Source of the DNA: Bombella sp. ESL0385
GTDB taxonomy: Bacteria > Pseudomonadota > Alphaproteobacteria > Acetobacterales > Acetobacteraceae
Length of the DNA: 64,000 nucleotides
Reading direction: 5' to 3'
Assembly (NCBI RefSeq): GCF_009725755.1
Contig: NZ_WNIJ01000001.1
Span: 434,001-498,000 of the forward strand
The position numbers were made by a program, and so were the translations under genes. Under the pieces are notes generated by a model. The model made no database searches and was not told the origin of the DNA. It saw nothing but the letters and a program-made list of their open reading frames with translations. Positions 41,558-52,765 of the stretch are shown here, piece after piece (the first letter of the stretch is position 1; each line of letters begins with the position of its first letter).

Positions 41558-42214
41558 TTGGATCATTTTTCCACATCGCCGGAGATTGCCGGCCAAGCAG
41601 CCCCATCATATGAGGGGGAATCCACGCACGGGATTCGCCGTCTTAGTGGGTTAGAGGCGCGTATTGCCGAACGTATCGCCCCGACTTTGCTGGATATGGG
41701 CTATGAGCTCGTGCGGCTTTCCGTCCTAGGGCATGAGACGCCAACCGTGCAGGTTATGGCTGATCGTGCTGATGGTTCGCTCATCAGCGTTGATGATTGT
41801 GAGCAAATCAGCCATGCAGTTGGTGCGGTGCTGGATGTGGATGACCCCATACCGGGGGCATGGATGTTAGAGGTCTCCTCCGCAGGGATAGACCGCCCAC
41901 TCACCCGTGCGAAGGATTGGGAGCGTTTTGCTGGTCATCTTGCTAAGGTGGAGCTTGATACCCCGATAGAGGGGCGGAAGCGTTTTGCGGGTATTGTGCT
42001 TGGCATGCAAGATGAGTGTGGTTTGCTCCGTCTTGATGATGGGCAGGATGTTGCCTTGCCGTTAGACGATATGCGTAAAGCACGCCTCGTTTTGACCGAT
42101 GAGTTAATTGAGGCAAGTGCCGCACTTGCTGGTATAGTGCCGGAAGATGAGGCGGGCAGTAAGCCCCGCCGCGCACCGAAGTTGAAACCCAAAAAGCCGG
42201 GGAGAAAGAGCTGA
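41558..42214 (+). CDS. rimP: Ribosome maturation factor RimP
   Basis: This protein assists maturation of the 30S subunit. The 218 residues contain the two RimP domains with [35 protein letters not shown] and the signature [14 protein letters not shown], plus a basic C-terminal tail ([11 protein letters not shown]). The only standard in-frame start before the conserved region is TTG 41558, which has no ribosome site and adjoins the terminator-like hairpin, so the true start is uncertain and the first 30 residues may be untranslated. It heads the rimP-nusA-infB operon. Confidence 0.9.
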   Translation: MDHFSTSPEIAGQAAPSYEGESTHGIRRLSGLEARIAERIAPTLLDMGYELVRLSVLGHETPTVQVMADRADGSLISVDDCEQISHAVGAVLDVDDPIPGAWMLEVSSAGIDRPLTRAKDWERFAGHLAKVELDTPIEGRKRFAGIVLGMQDECGLLRLDDGQDVALPLDDMRKARLVLTDELIEASAALAGIVPEDEAGSKPRRAPKLKPKKPGRKS

Positions 42215-42248
42215 TGACCCGTCTTATGCTGGCTGGAGGTCCGACCTG

Positions 42249-43817
42249 ATGGACACATCTGTTACCCGTCCCGAATTGCTGTTAGTTGCTGATGCTGTCT
42301 CGCGAGAGAAGAATATCGATCGTGAGCAAGTGCTAGAGGCTATGGAGCAAGCCATCCAAAAGGCTGGCCGTGCGAAATATGGGCATGAGAAAGATATTCG
42401 TGCCACGATCGACCGTAAAAGCGGTGAGGTGCGCCTAAGCCGATGGACGGAAGTTGTTGAGACGGTCGAGAATGAAGATGCGCAAATCCCCTTGCGGATT
42501 GCTCAAAAGATTAAGCCGGAAATCCAGGTAGGGGAGTTTATTGTTGACCCACTCCCGCCGATTGATTTTGGGCGTATTGCTGCGCAGACAGCCAAGCAGG
42601 TTATTGTTCAGCGTGTGCGGGAATATGAGCGCAAACGCCAATATGATGAGTTTAAAGACCGCGTTGGCGAGGTTGTTAACGGGACGGTTAAGCAGACAGA
42701 ATATGGGAATCTGATGGTCGAGCTTGGCGGTCATGCGGAAGGGCTTTTGCGCCGGGATGAGCTGATTCAGCGCGAATCTTTTCATAATTCCGACCGGATT
42801 CGCGCTTATATTTATGATGTGCGCGATGAGCCACGCGGGCCACAGATTTTCCTCTCTCGGACGCATCCGGGTTTCTTAGCAAAGCTTTTTGCTCAGGAAG
42901 TGCCGGAGATTTATGACGGGATTATCGAGATTAAAGCCGTAGCGCGTGATCCGGGGTCCCGTGCTAAGATGGCTGTTGAATCACGCGATGCCTCAATTGA
43001 CCCGGTGGGGGCATGTGTTGGGATGCGTGGCTCGCGCGTGCAGGCCGTTGTGGCGGAATTGCAGGGCGAGAAGATTGACATCATCCCTTGGAGCGCACAG
43101 GCAGCGACATTTGTTGTGAATGCTCTTGCCCCTGCGGAAGTAACCAAGGTGGTGATGGATGAAGATGCTGGGCGCGTAGAGGTTGTCGTGCCGGATGAGC
43201 AGCTCTCTCTCGCTATTGGGCGGCGTGGGCAGAATGTGCGTCTGGCTAGCCAGTTGACCCGGTGGGATATCGACATCCTTACAGAGGCTGAAGAATCGGA
43301 GCGCAGGCAAGAGGAGTTCCGTAAGCGCAGCAGCCAGTTTGTTGATGAGCTTGATGTAGATGATGTGATTGCTGGCTTGTTGGTGACGGAGGGTTATCAT
43401 TCGGTTGAGGACCTCGCCTATGCTGACCCTGCGGAGCTTCATGATATTGAAGGCTTTGATGAATCGGTCGCTGAGGAGCTGATGGCGCGTGCGAATGATT
43501 ATCTTGCAGGGCGCGAGCGTGCCTTGGATGAACGCCGCCGTGAGCTTGGTGTTACAGATGATCTCGTTGCGCTGAATGTATTCTCCCTTCAGGTCCTTGT
43601 GGAGCTGGGGGAGAAAGGCATCAAAACATTGGATGATCTTGCCGACCTCGCTGCTGATGAGTTGATCGAACTTCTAGGTGGTGATGAGCCGCTGGAGGAA
43701 GCCGAGGCTAACGAGATTATCATGGCAGCGCGTGCGCATTGGTTTGATGATGAAGGGGCTTCTACGCATGAGGCCGGAGACGGAGCCAAGGCTGAAGGAG
43801 CGTCCGATCACGGCTGA
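42249..43817 (+). CDS. nusA: Transcription termination/antitermination factor NusA
   Basis: This RNA polymerase-binding factor controls pausing, termination and antitermination. The 522 residues show the N-terminal polymerase-binding domain, an S1 domain (about 133-200; VGEVVNGTVKQTEYGNLMVEL), two KH domains (about 230-350; VGACVGMRGSRVQAV and LAIGRRGQNVRLA) and C-terminal acidic helix-hairpin-helix repeats (about 365-500) as in other Proteobacteria. It lies 34 bases after rimP. Confidence 0.97.
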   Translation: MDTSVTRPELLLVADAVSREKNIDREQVLEAMEQAIQKAGRAKYGHEKDIRATIDRKSGEVRLSRWTEVVETVENEDAQIPLRIAQKIKPEIQVGEFIVDPLPPIDFGRIAAQTAKQVIVQRVREYERKRQYDEFKDRVGEVVNGTVKQTEYGNLMVELGGHAEGLLRRDELIQRESFHNSDRIRAYIYDVRDEPRGPQIFLSRTHPGFLAKLFAQEVPEIYDGIIEIKAVARDPGSRAKMAVESRDASIDPVGACVGMRGSRVQAVVAELQGEKIDIIPWSAQAATFVVNALAPAEVTKVVMDEDAGRVEVVVPDEQLSLAIGRRGQNVRLASQLTRWDIDILTEAEESERRQEEFRKRSSQFVDELDVDDVIAGLLVTEGYHSVEDLAYADPAELHDIEGFDESVAEELMARANDYLAGRERALDERRRELGVTDDLVALNVFSLQVLVELGEKGIKTLDDLADLAADELIELLGGDEPLEEAEANEIIMAARAHWFDDEGASTHEAGDGAKAEGASDHG

Positions 43818-44457
43818 GGAACATAACTTTGATGATGTTGATGACGGCCCTATTGGGAAGGGGCGGCGTGCCCCTTCCCAGCGGCGTTGTCTAGTAACGC
43901 GCACCCATGATGAGCCGCAACATATGGTACGGTTTGTCATCGGGCCGGAGGGGCAAATCGTAGCGGACCTCGCTGCGCGCTTGCCGGGGCGGGGGATGTG
44001 GCTGCGTGCAGAGCGTGCCGTGTTGGAGGACCCGCAATTACCGCGTTTTTTTGCGCGGGCGGCTCGGCAAAAGGTGGACGTGCCCGCATCTCTTATAGAA
44101 TCTGTAAGGGATGGTTTGGCAAAGCGTCTTCTGGATGGTATCAGTCTGGGGCGACGTGCTGGTGAATCGGTGTGTGGATTTCAGAAATGCCGGGAACGTA
44201 TAGTCGCCGGTAGAGTCGGGGTAGTTATTTGTGCAGCAGGTGCGAGTCAGGATGAGGTGGCCCGTCTGCTTTCAGGGCATCGGGAGCTTCCGGTGGTCTG
44301 GGTGCCGGGCCATGTTTTGGCAGCGTCATTTGGGCGGGAGCGTGCCGTTTATGCGGTGATGTCCCCCGGTGCGCTGGCGGAGCGGGTGAAGGCGGAATAT
44401 AAGAGATTTGCGGGGGTGGCAGAATGTACACCTCCCGGCCCTGAGATAGGGCAGTAA
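43768..44457 (+). CDS. YlxR (DUF448) and L7Ae-like RNA-binding fusion protein
   Basis: This 229-residue protein has an N-terminal YlxR/DUF448 domain ([35 protein letters not shown]) and a C-terminal L7Ae/YlxQ-like domain ([16 protein letters not shown]). Both are RNA-binding folds usually encoded between nusA and infB; the fused form is frequent in alphaproteobacteria. The only plausible start (ATG 43768, with AAGGGG before it) lies inside the last codons of nusA, giving a 50-base overlap in another frame. Role in ribosome or RNA metabolism is inferred from operon position. Confidence 0.85.
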   Translation: MRPETEPRLKERPITAEEHNFDDVDDGPIGKGRRAPSQRRCLVTRTHDEPQHMVRFVIGPEGQIVADLAARLPGRGMWLRAERAVLEDPQLPRFFARAARQKVDVPASLIESVRDGLAKRLLDGISLGRRAGESVCGFQKCRERIVAGRVGVVICAAGASQDEVARLLSGHRELPVVWVPGHVLAASFGRERAVYAVMSPGALAERVKAEYKRFAGVAECTPPGPEIGQ

Positions 44458-44473
44458 GGGACAGGCAGAGACT

Positions 44474-47200
44474 ATGAGCGACGGCAACGAGCGCAACCAG
44501 AATGACACTCCAAAAGGGGCAACCCCTAAAGAAGGGCAGAGCAAGAGCTCTGGTCGCCTTTCCCTGCGTCCTGCGGGCCGTAAGGAAGTTGGGCGGACGG
44601 TAGAGGCAGGCTCTGTTAGGCAGAGTTTTAGCCATGGACGCTCTAAGGAGGTCCGTGTTGAGGTGCGTAAGCCTAAACGCAGTAATGCCAGTGGCGGGCG
44701 TGGTGGCCGCGGCGCGACTGGTGTGCGGGGCCTGACAGCCTCCGAGCAAGAGAAGCGGCAGCGCGTTCTAGCTGAAGCAGCGGCACGGCGTGAGGCGGAA
44801 GAAGAAGCTCGTCGCGAAGCAGAGAAGATTCGTATTCGCTCCGCTGCTGAGGAAGAAGCTCGTAAGAAAGCTGAGGCCGAAAGCCAACGCGCTGCAGCGG
44901 AGCAAGAAGCACGGGCGCGTGCGGAAGAAGAAAAAGCACGCAAGGCCGAGGCGGCTGCACGGCGTAAGGAAGCGGCGGAGCAAGTTCCCCCTCCTTTAAC
45001 AAGCTCTACAGCGGGTGGCGTTCAACTAGCAGAGCCGACGAAGCGGCTGCGGCCTTTGGCAGAGCGTGCCATTATGCCGAGTCGTCCGGTGAATACTCCG
45101 GCGGCGTCTTCGCGGTCTGCGGCGGCCCGGCCGAGTGGTAATGAGACATTGCATCTGCGTGGTCGGGCCGCTGCGGCGGCAGCTGGGGACGATGAGGCTG
45201 CTACGCCTTCACGTCGCGGTGGCGGCGGGGGTGGTGCGCGGCGTTCGACCACGCAATCCCGTCGTTCTTCTTCACCGCGTCGTGGTGGGGCAGGGCAGGA
45301 TCGTCGCTCTGGTCGGATTGATGTGCGGGCTGCCATTGAGGGTGATGATGGTAAGACACGTTCTCTGGCCTCTGTTCGCCGTCAGCGGGACCGGGAACGG
45401 CGGCAGGCGGAGTTGGAGCGTTTGCGCTCTGACCAAGTGCGTGTTGTGCGCGATGTGACGGTGCCGGAGACTATCACAGTAGGTGAGCTAGCAAACCGTA
45501 TGGCTGCTCGTCAGGGTGAAGTTATCAAGACGCTTATGAAGATGGGCGTGATGGCTACTGCGGCTCAGAGCATTGATGGTGATACCGCTGAGCTTGTTGT
45601 GAGTGAGTTCGGGCATCGCATTAAGCGTGTGGCTGATAGCGATGTTGAGCTTGGCATTGAGGGCATTGAGGATAAACCAGAGGACATGAAGCCGCGTCCG
45701 CCGGTTGTGACGGTGATGGGCCATGTTGACCATGGGAAGACCTCCTTGCTGGATGCGTTGCGGACCACGGATGTGGCTCATGGTGAGGCTGGGGGGATTA
45801 CTCAGCATATCGGGGCGTATCAGGTAACGGTGCCTTCTGGGCAGAAGGTGACCTTCATCGACACGCCGGGCCATGAAGCCTTTACCTCCATGCGGGCGCG
45901 TGGTGCCTCTGTGACGGATATTGTGGTGTTGGTTGTAGCCGCGGATGATGGCGTGATGCCGCAGACGATTGAGGCTATCAAGCATGCCAAGGCTGCTAAT
46001 GCGCCGATTATTGTGGCGATTAACAAGATTGATAAGCCTGGTGCGAATCCAGACCGTGTGCGGACTGAGCTGCTAAACCACGAGATTGTGCTTGAGAGCA
46101 TGAGCGGTGATACGCAGGAGGTTGAGGTTTCTGCGCTTAAGCGGGAGGGGTTGGATAAACTCTTAGAGGCTATCCTTCTGCAAGCTGAGATTTTGGACCT
46201 GAAGGCGAACCCGAATCGCATTGCAGAGGGTGCCGTGATTGAGAGCCGTTTGGACCGTGGTCGTGGCTCTGTTGCGACTGTTCTCGTGCAGAAGGGGACG
46301 CTCAACCGGACGGATATTGTGGTTGCCGGTGCGCATTGGGGCCGTGTTCGTGCCTTGTTGGATGACCACGGCAAGCAGATTAAAAAGGCTGGTCCGTCTG
46401 TCCCTGTAGAGATTTTGGGGATGAGCGGTGTGCCTGATGCCGGGGCACCTTTTGTTGTTGTCGATAGTGAGAATCGGGCGCGTGAGATTAGCGCGTTCCG
46501 CCAGCGTAAGGCGCAAGAGAAGGTTGCGGCGATGCAGGTGGCAGCGCGTGGCACGCTGGACCAGATGTTGGCGCGGATTCAAGCAGGCGAGCAGAAGGAA
46601 GTGGCTTTGGTCGTCAAAGCCGATGTGCAAGGCTCTGCTGAGGCGATTCAAGCAACGGTCGAGAAGTTGTCTCATGAGGAAGTGGCTGTGCGTGTGCTGA
46701 ATGCCACTGTGGGGCAAATCACCGAGAGTGACGTGCAGCTTGCTAAAGCCTCCAATGCTGTGATTATTGCCTTCAATGTGCGTGCTACAGTGCAGGCGCG
46801 TGAGCTGGCCCAGCGTGATGGTGTGGATATTCGCTATTACTCCATCATTTATCAGGTGGCTGATGATGTGGAGACGCTGGTTAAAGGCCGCATCGCGCCG
46901 AAACATCGTGAGAAGTTCCTTGGTTATGCGGAGATTCGTCAGGTCTTTAATATTACCAAGGTGGGTAAGGTCGCTGGTTGTTATGTGACGGAAGGTGTTG
47001 TCAAGCGCGGCTGTGGCGTGCGGCTGTTGCGCGACAATGTGGTCATCCATGAGGGTGAGCTAAGCCAGCTGAAACGCTTTAAGGATGATGTCCGCGAAGT
47101 GGCTCATAACTATGAGTGTGGTCTTTCCTTCGCAGGGTATAATGACCTGCGCGAGGGTGATGTTGTGGAATGTTTTGAGATGGAAGAGATTCCCGCTTGA
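44474..47200 (+). CDS. infB: Translation initiation factor IF-2
   Basis: This GTPase places initiator tRNA on the 30S subunit. The 908 residues comprise a long charged N-terminal region with Glu/Ala/Arg-rich coiled coil (about 80-170) and Gly/Arg/Ser-rich stretches, an IF2_N domain (about 330-380), then the G domain beginning near residue 410 with G1 [17 protein letters not shown]3 [10 protein letters not shown] and G4 [10 protein letters not shown]. Domains II-IV follow, with the C-terminal fMet-tRNA-binding part near the end. Its stop overlaps the rbfA start. Confidence 0.97.
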   Translation: MSDGNERNQNDTPKGATPKEGQSKSSGRLSLRPAGRKEVGRTVEAGSVRQSFSHGRSKEVRVEVRKPKRSNASGGRGGRGATGVRGLTASEQEKRQRVLAEAAARREAEEEARREAEKIRIRSAAEEEARKKAEAESQRAAAEQEARARAEEEKARKAEAAARRKEAAEQVPPPLTSSTAGGVQLAEPTKRLRPLAERAIMPSRPVNTPAASSRSAAARPSGNETLHLRGRAAAAAAGDDEAATPSRRGGGGGGARRSTTQSRRSSSPRRGGAGQDRRSGRIDVRAAIEGDDGKTRSLASVRRQRDRERRQAELERLRSDQVRVVRDVTVPETITVGELANRMAARQGEVIKTLMKMGVMATAAQSIDGDTAELVVSEFGHRIKRVADSDVELGIEGIEDKPEDMKPRPPVVTVMGHVDHGKTSLLDALRTTDVAHGEAGGITQHIGAYQVTVPSGQKVTFIDTPGHEAFTSMRARGASVTDIVVLVVAADDGVMPQTIEAIKHAKAANAPIIVAINKIDKPGANPDRVRTELLNHEIVLESMSGDTQEVEVSALKREGLDKLLEAILLQAEILDLKANPNRIAEGAVIESRLDRGRGSVATVLVQKGTLNRTDIVVAGAHWGRVRALLDDHGKQIKKAGPSVPVEILGMSGVPDAGAPFVVVDSENRAREISAFRQRKAQEKVAAMQVAARGTLDQMLARIQAGEQKEVALVVKADVQGSAEAIQATVEKLSHEEVAVRVLNATVGQITESDVQLAKASNAVIIAFNVRATVQARELAQRDGVDIRYYSIIYQVADDVETLVKGRIAPKHREKFLGYAEIRQVFNITKVGKVAGCYVTEGVVKRGCGVRLLRDNVVIHEGELSQLKRFKDDVREVAHNYECGLSFAGYNDLREGDVVECFEMEEIPA

Positions 47201-47652
47201 AGAAACGATCATCCTTTGATTTGTTAACCCCGGCAGGTGAAAATCCTGTCGGGCCGAGTACGCGCCAACTTCGCGTTGCGGAGGAGGTGCGACATGTCTT
47301 GGCGGATGTGTTCGCGCGGACGGAGTTCCGGGACCCGGAGCTTTACGGCGTTACCATCACGGTGACGGAAGTGCGTGTCTCGCCGGATTTTCGTCATGCA
47401 ACGGTGTTTGTAACCCGGTTGGGGCGTGATGATGTCGAGGCTGTTTTGCCTGCGTTAAAACGTGTCGCGCCCTTTTTGCGTAAGCGTCTTGCCACTGCGT
47501 TGCGGTTGCGGACTGTGCCGGAACTGCATTTTCAGCCTGATATATCGTTAGAGCATGCTATGGAGGTGGAAACGATTCTGCGTTCTCCAGAGGTTCAGCG
47601 TGATTTAAAGGCTGGGGGCCGTGGTTCGTCTAATTCTGATGATGCAGAATAA
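47197..47652 (+). CDS. rbfA: Ribosome-binding factor A
   Basis: This 151-residue 30S maturation factor has the single KH-like RbfA domain: [34 protein letters not shown] and [18 protein letters not shown]. The TTG start overlaps the infB stop in a TTGA arrangement, so it is translationally coupled. Short basic/Ser-rich tails flank the domain. Confidence 0.93.
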   Translation: MKKRSSFDLLTPAGENPVGPSTRQLRVAEEVRHVLADVFARTEFRDPELYGVTITVTEVRVSPDFRHATVFVTRLGRDDVEAVLPALKRVAPFLRKRLATALRLRTVPELHFQPDISLEHAMEVETILRSPEVQRDLKAGGRGSSNSDDAE

Positions 47653-47660
47653 GGCGCGTT

Positions 47661-48635
47661 ATGGCGCGTAAGACAGGGCGCGATATACATGGCTGGTTGA
47701 TTCTTGATAAGCCATTAGGGCCGAGCTCTACAGCGATGGTAAGCCGGGTGTTACGCCTTTTTGATGGGCGTAAAGCCGGGCATGGGGGGACGCTGGACCC
47801 GTTGGCTTCTGGCGTTTTGCCTATTGCTTTTGGTAAGGCCACGAGCACGATTCCTTATATTATGGATGCGACAAAGCGGTATCGCTTTACGTTATCTTTT
47901 GGGGAAAGCCGTACAACGGATGACCGTGAGGGCGAGGTCCTTGCGCGCTCTGATAAACGGCCATCTGATGAGGAGATACGGGCTGTTCTTCCTGCATTAT
48001 GTGGGGATGTGATGCAGGTGCCGCCTGTGTTTTCTGCCCTGCGTGTGGGGGGGCAACGTGCTTACGACCTAGCCCGTGCAGGTCGCCCACCAGATTTGCC
48101 GCCTCGCCCAGCGCGGATCGATTCGATTACGCTGATTGAGCGGCCAGATGCGGATACAGCTGTGTTCGAGGTGCAGTCGGGCAAGGGTGTTTATATGCGC
48201 TCTTTAGCACGGGATATTGCTCTAGCTTGTGGCACGGTAGGGCATATCTCGGTCTTGCGGCGGACGAAATGTGGGCCGTTTGATCTCTCTCATGCTTATG
48301 AGATTGAGCAGTTAGCACTAGACAAATCGGCCAAAACTAGAGACAAGGCATATGCCCTTCCGGTTCCTTTGCTGGATGCGGCGACCGCGCTGGTCGACAT
48401 CCCGGCGTTGGCCGTTACAGAAGCAGAGGGGAAGGCCCTGATTTGTGGGCAAGCGGTGACGTTGGTTCATCTTGAAGGGGACGTGCCTGCTAATATGGAG
48501 GATGTTCCATTGTGGCGGGTTACGGTAGGGGGGCATGTTATCGGGCTGTGCCGGGCGGCTGAAGGGCGGTTACGGGCAGTCAGAATGTTGGAAAACCATT
48601 TGTTTTTTGGAGAACACGATGTCGATCACTGCTGA
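47661..48635 (+). CDS. truB: tRNA pseudouridine(55) synthase
   Basis: This enzyme makes pseudouridine at position 55 in the T loop of tRNAs. The 324-residue length is typical. The catalytic aspartate lies in [15 protein letters not shown]. Other motifs are [34 protein letters not shown] and [15 protein letters not shown]. It starts eight bases after rbfA, and its last 17 bases overlap rpsO. Confidence 0.96.
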   Translation: MARKTGRDIHGWLILDKPLGPSSTAMVSRVLRLFDGRKAGHGGTLDPLASGVLPIAFGKATSTIPYIMDATKRYRFTLSFGESRTTDDREGEVLARSDKRPSDEEIRAVLPALCGDVMQVPPVFSALRVGGQRAYDLARAGRPPDLPPRPARIDSITLIERPDADTAVFEVQSGKGVYMRSLARDIALACGTVGHISVLRRTKCGPFDLSHAYEIEQLALDKSAKTRDKAYALPVPLLDAATALVDIPALAVTEAEGKALICGQAVTLVHLEGDVPANMEDVPLWRVTVGGHVIGLCRAAEGRLRAVRMLENHLFFGEHDVDHC

Positions 48636-48888
48636 ACGCCGCAGCCAGCTTATTGCTGAATATCGCCGTGCTGAGGATGATACAGGCTCCCCGGAAGTGC
48701 AGGTTGCCTTGCTGACCGAGCGGATTGTGAATCTTACCGAGCATATGAAGACCCATAAAAAGGACTTCCACTCCCGCCGTGGGTTGTTGATGCTTGTTGG
48801 TCGCCGCCGCGCGCTGTTGGATTATCTAAAGCGTAAGAGTGATGAGCGTTATAAGACGCTGATTGAACGTCTCGGCCTGCGCCGCTGA
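48619..48888 (+). CDS. rpsO: 30S ribosomal protein S15
   Basis: This 89-residue 16S rRNA-binding protein has the expected sequence ([50 protein letters not shown]). ATG 48619 is chosen because GGAG lies six bases upstream and the product has exactly the family length; upstream in-frame codons lie in truB. It overlaps the truB end by 17 bases. Confidence 0.96.
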   Translation: MSITAERRSQLIAEYRRAEDDTGSPEVQVALLTERIVNLTEHMKTHKKDFHSRRGLLMLVGRRRALLDYLKRKSDERYKTLIERLGLRR

Positions 48889-48902
48889 GATTTCATCCAT
48901 GG

Positions 48903-48929
48903 CCCGGAGGGGAACTCTCTCCGGGTTTT
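48903..48929 (+). terminator. Rho-independent terminator between rpsO and pnp
   Basis: CCCGGAG (48903-48909) pairs with CTCCGGG (48919-48925), followed by TTTT. It should reduce transcription from rpsO into pnp, as at the rpsO-pnp junction of enteric bacteria. Confidence 0.75.
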
Positions 48930-49085
48930 GGCCTTGCATTATAGCCGCCAGGGAACGTTTTTTCGGCGTTTCAGGCCACATGGTGTCATGGTGCGTTGGT
49001 GCATCATCTCCGCCATGCCGTCCGAAACGCTGTTCAAGACTGGGGCGAGCAGGGCTTTTTAGAATTGCTTCCGGAGGAAGACAGA

Positions 49086-51236
49086 ATGTTTGATAATTAT
49101 TTCCGCAAAGAGATTGAGTGGGCGGGCCGTCCGCTAGTGTTCGAGACGGGGAAGATTGCTCGTCAGGCTGATGGTGCGGTCATGGTTACTTATGGCGATA
49201 CAGTCGTGTTATGTACCGCTGTAGGGGCTAAGACGGTAAAGCCGGGGCAGGATTTCTTCCCTCTGACAGTGAATTATCAGGAGAAAGCTTACGCCGCGGG
49301 GAAGATTCCGGGTGGGTTCTTCAAGCGGGAGGGGCGTCCTTCTGAGAATGAAGTGCTGACATCGCGCTTAATCGATCGTCCGATTCGTCCGCTTTTCCCG
49401 GATAATTTCCGTAACGAAGTACAGGTCGTGGCGACTGTTTTAAGCCATGATATGGAGAATGATCCGGCTCTGGTTTCGCTCATCGGTTGTTCTGCGGCAT
49501 TGACATTGTCGGGTATTCCTTTCTTTGGTCCGGTTGGGGCTGCGCGCATTGGTCGTCTTGATGGCAAATTTGTTGTCAATCCGACCCTGAGCGAGGTGAC
49601 TGATAGCAGTTTGGACCTCGTTGTAGCAGGGACGGCTGAAGGCGTGTTGATGGTTGAGTCTGAGGCGCAAGAGCTCTCCGAGGAGGAGATGCTTGAGGCC
49701 GTCATGCTGGGCCATACGGCCTTCCAACCTGTGATTGACGCGATTATTGACCTTGCCGAGCATGCGGCACGCGCACCGTGGGATTTGCCGGAGATTTCCA
49801 AAGAGGAAGTGGCTCTGCGCAAGCGTGTTGATAAGGTAGGTAATAAGCTGATTGCCGAAGCCTATAAGGAGCGCAGCAAGCAAGCGCGTGTGGAGAAGGT
49901 CTCTGCGGCGCGTGAGAAGATTGTTGCAACGCTGGAGGAAGAAGGCTTCGACCCCGAGCTTGCTAAACCGATGATTAAGGATTTGGAAGCGCAGGTGGTG
50001 CGTGGTGCCATCTTAAAGACCGGCATCCGTATTGATGGTCGCGATACAAAGACAGTGCGTCCTATCATGGCGGAAGTTGGTGTGCTGCCGCGCTCTCATG
50101 GGTCGGCTCTCTTTACCCGTGGGGAGACGCAGGCTCTTGTTGTGGCGACCTTGGGCACGGGCCAAGATGAGCAGGTGATTGATGCGTTGGAGGGGGAATA
50201 TCGCTCCCGTTTTATGCTGCATTACAACTTCCCGCCTTTCTCCGTTGGGGAATGTGGTCGTATGGGTTCACCGGGGCGGCGCGAGATTGGCCATGGTAAG
50301 TTGGCATGGCGTGCGATTAATCCGCTTCTTCCTTCTAAGGAGGAGTTCCCTTATACATTGCGTGTTGTCTCTGAAATTACAGAGAGTAACGGCTCCTCCT
50401 CCATGGCGACTGTGTGCGGGACCTCTCTCTCCCTGATGGATGCGGGTGTGCCGATGCCGCGCCCTGTGGCAGGGATTGCGATGGGTCTGATTAAAGAAGA
50501 GCGCGGCCATGCTGTGCTGACGGACATTTTGGGTGATGAGGATCATCTTGGGGATATGGACTTCAAGGTGGCAGGGACGTCTGAGGGTGTGACAGCCTTG
50601 CAGATGGACATCAAGATTACCTCCATTACGCCAGAGATTATGAAGGTTGCCTTGGAGCAGGCGCGGGAAGGGCGATTGCATATTCTCGGCGAAATGAGCA
50701 AGGCTCTGGCTGAAGGCCGGACAGATGTTGCCGGTAATGCGCCGAAAATTACCACGATGACGGTGCCTGTGGCGAAGATTCGCGATGTAATCGGCTCGGG
50801 TGGAAAAGTTATTCGCGAGATTGTTGAATATTCCGGTGCGAAGGTCGATATCGGGGATGATGGCGTCATTAAGATCGCCGCTGCCAATGATGAGCAGGCG
50901 CAAAAAGCCATTAGCCGGATTGAGGGCATTGTAGCAGAGCCAGAAATTGGCCGGATTTATGACGGTAAAGTTGTTAAGACGGCTGATTTTGGCGCGTTTG
51001 TTAACTTCCTTGGTCCTAAAGATGGTTTAGTACATATTTCTGAGCTTGCTGAGGGGCGCGTAGGGCGGACGACGGATGTCGTCAAGCAAGGTGATGCTGT
51101 TAAGGTCAAGGTGATTGGCTTTGATGACCGTGGTAAGGTAAAGCTCTCCATGCGGGTTGTGGACCAAGAGACTGGTGAGGATATTACCGAGACTGTCGGT
51201 GCTAAGCCGGGTCGTCCACGCCGTGATGCGGAGTGA
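49086..51236 (+). CDS. pnp: Polyribonucleotide nucleotidyltransferase (PNPase)
   Basis: This 3'-5' phosphorolytic exoribonuclease works in RNA decay. The 716 residues contain two RNase PH domains (first with [24 protein letters not shown], second with [17 protein letters not shown] and the SDxxD-like [15 protein letters not shown] region), then a KH domain ([15 protein letters not shown]) and an S1 domain ([18 protein letters not shown]). ATG 49086 has GGAGGA eight bases before it and starts the conserved [12 protein letters not shown]. Autoregulation by RNase III cleavage of the leader is known for enteric pnp; here only the terminator hairpin upstream is seen. Confidence 0.96.
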   Translation: MFDNYFRKEIEWAGRPLVFETGKIARQADGAVMVTYGDTVVLCTAVGAKTVKPGQDFFPLTVNYQEKAYAAGKIPGGFFKREGRPSENEVLTSRLIDRPIRPLFPDNFRNEVQVVATVLSHDMENDPALVSLIGCSAALTLSGIPFFGPVGAARIGRLDGKFVVNPTLSEVTDSSLDLVVAGTAEGVLMVESEAQELSEEEMLEAVMLGHTAFQPVIDAIIDLAEHAARAPWDLPEISKEEVALRKRVDKVGNKLIAEAYKERSKQARVEKVSAAREKIVATLEEEGFDPELAKPMIKDLEAQVVRGAILKTGIRIDGRDTKTVRPIMAEVGVLPRSHGSALFTRGETQALVVATLGTGQDEQVIDALEGEYRSRFMLHYNFPPFSVGECGRMGSPGRREIGHGKLAWRAINPLLPSKEEFPYTLRVVSEITESNGSSSMATVCGTSLSLMDAGVPMPRPVAGIAMGLIKEERGHAVLTDILGDEDHLGDMDFKVAGTSEGVTALQMDIKITSITPEIMKVALEQAREGRLHILGEMSKALAEGRTDVAGNAPKITTMTVPVAKIRDVIGSGGKVIREIVEYSGAKVDIGDDGVIKIAAANDEQAQKAISRIEGIVAEPEIGRIYDGKVVKTADFGAFVNFLGPKDGLVHISELAEGRVGRTTDVVKQGDAVKVKVIGFDDRGKVKLSMRVVDQETGEDITETVGAKPGRPRRDAE

Positions 51237-51247
51237 GTTTTGTGTGG

Positions 51248-51278
51248 GAGGGGGTGTGCCCCCTCTCGTGGTTTTTTT
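51248..51278 (+). terminator. Rho-independent terminator after pnp
   Basis: GAGGGGG (51248-51254), loop TGTG, CCCCCTC (51259-51265), then a seven-T run at 51272-51278. It closes the rimP-pnp operon. Confidence 0.82.
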
Positions 51279-51308
51279 GTGGTTGCATAGCGGGGACGTC
51301 TGACCTCT

Positions 51309-52736
51309 ATGAAGTCGATCAATGCCGTCCGTTTTGGTGGTCAGGAGGTTTTGCCTCTGATTGAAGGGGGCAAGGGTGTTTCTGTCTCCAATGGTATTTC
51401 TGCCGGTTACTGGGCTGCGGCGGGAGGAGTCGGGACGATTTCTGCCGTTAATGCTGATAGTTATGATGAGCAGGGGCGTCCCGTTCCGCAGCTTTACCAT
51501 GGCAAGACGCGCCGCGAACGGCAGGGCGAGTTGGTGCGCTATGCTATTGAGGGCGGCATTGCTCAAGCAAAGATAGCGCACGATATCTCTGGCGGTCGTG
51601 GTCGTATCCATGCCAATTTCTTGTGGGAGATGGGCGCGGCAGAGGATGTTATTACGGGGATTTTGGAGGGGGCACCGGGGCTGATTCATGGTCTGACATG
51701 CGGTGCGGGGATGCCCTATCGCCTCTCGGAGATTGCTGCGCGTTTTGGGGTGCCTTATTACCCGATTGTATCTTCCGGTCGGGCATTTAGTGCACTTTGG
51801 AAACGCTCTTATGTCCGTTCAGCGGAGCTGCTTGGTGGGGTCGTGTATGAGGACCCATGGCGGGCTGGGGGGCATAATGGCCTCTCCAATACTGAGAACC
51901 CTCTCGCCCCGGAGGAGCCTTATCATCGTGTGGTTGCTCTACGGAAGGTCTTGAATGGCTTTGGCCTACAGCATGTGCCCATTATCATGGCAGGTGGTGT
52001 GTGGCATCTGGAAGAGTGGAATGATTGGCTTGATAACCCAGAGATTGGCCTGATCGCCTTCCAGTTTGGGACGCGCCCACTTTTAACAAAAGAAAGTCCC
52101 ATCCCAGAGGCATGGAAGCAGCTGCTCCTTACGCTAAAGGAGGGGGATGTTTACCTAAATCGCTTCTCGCCAACGGGTTTTTATTCTTCTGCGGTGCAGA
52201 ACAGCTTTTTGCGTGGTTTGCGGGAACGGTCTGAGCGTCAGGTTGCATTTAAGAGCGCAGCAGAAGGCGTGTTTGATACGCCTGTTTGTTTAGGTGGGCG
52301 GGGCCGTGAGGTTTTTGTCCAAGCTGAGGATGTAGAGCGCATCGCACGATGGAAAGAGGCGGGTTATACCCAGCCGATGCGTACACCTGATGATACGGTG
52401 GTGTTTGAGACTTTAGAGACAGCGCGGCAGGTTTTGGCTGACCAAGCGGCCTGTATGGGGTGCCTCTCGCAATGTCGCTTCTCAAATTGGAGCCAGAAAG
52501 GCCCCGCCTTTAATACGGGGCAGCGGGCGGATCCGCGTTCTTTCTGCATCCAAAAGACCTTGCAGGAGATTTCTCATATTCAGGATGTGCCTTTGGAAGA
52601 ACAACGGCAGATTGTGGATCATAATCTCGTTTTTGGTGGGACGAATGCGTGGCGTTTTGCGACAGACCCATTCTATGCCAATGGGCATATCCCGACAGTG
52701 AAGGAGCTGGTCGAGCGGATTATGACAGGCCGGTAA
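51309..52736 (+). CDS. Nitronate monooxygenase-like flavoprotein
   Basis: This 475-residue protein resembles the long alphaproteobacterial branch of NAD(P)H-dependent flavin oxidoreductases annotated as nitronate monooxygenases. The TIM-barrel features are GGKGVSVSNGISAGYWAAAGG at the start, GLTCGAGMPYRL, YYPIVSSGRAF, VPIIMAGGVWHLEEW and FQFGTRPLLT in the FMN phosphate region. The C-terminal extension carries clustered cysteines (CMGCLSQCRF), which could bind metal or an iron-sulfur centre. Activity on nitronates is not shown by sequence; the physiological substrate is unknown. It starts 30 bases after the pnp terminator. Confidence 0.8.
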   Translation: MKSINAVRFGGQEVLPLIEGGKGVSVSNGISAGYWAAAGGVGTISAVNADSYDEQGRPVPQLYHGKTRRERQGELVRYAIEGGIAQAKIAHDISGGRGRIHANFLWEMGAAEDVITGILEGAPGLIHGLTCGAGMPYRLSEIAARFGVPYYPIVSSGRAFSALWKRSYVRSAELLGGVVYEDPWRAGGHNGLSNTENPLAPEEPYHRVVALRKVLNGFGLQHVPIIMAGGVWHLEEWNDWLDNPEIGLIAFQFGTRPLLTKESPIPEAWKQLLLTLKEGDVYLNRFSPTGFYSSAVQNSFLRGLRERSERQVAFKSAAEGVFDTPVCLGGRGREVFVQAEDVERIARWKEAGYTQPMRTPDDTVVFETLETARQVLADQAACMGCLSQCRFSNWSQKGPAFNTGQRADPRSFCIQKTLQEISHIQDVPLEEQRQIVDHNLVFGGTNAWRFATDPFYANGHIPTVKELVERIMTGR

Positions 52737-52765
52737 AAGCCCGTCATATCCTTTGAGGCCGCCTC

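Noticed and set aside
41457-41654. 65-codon plus-strand frame before rimP as an independent gene
   Set aside because: It runs through the terminator hairpin and into rimP in another frame, has a ribosome site too close to the ATG, and no recognisable protein pattern; kept only as a leader-peptide idea.
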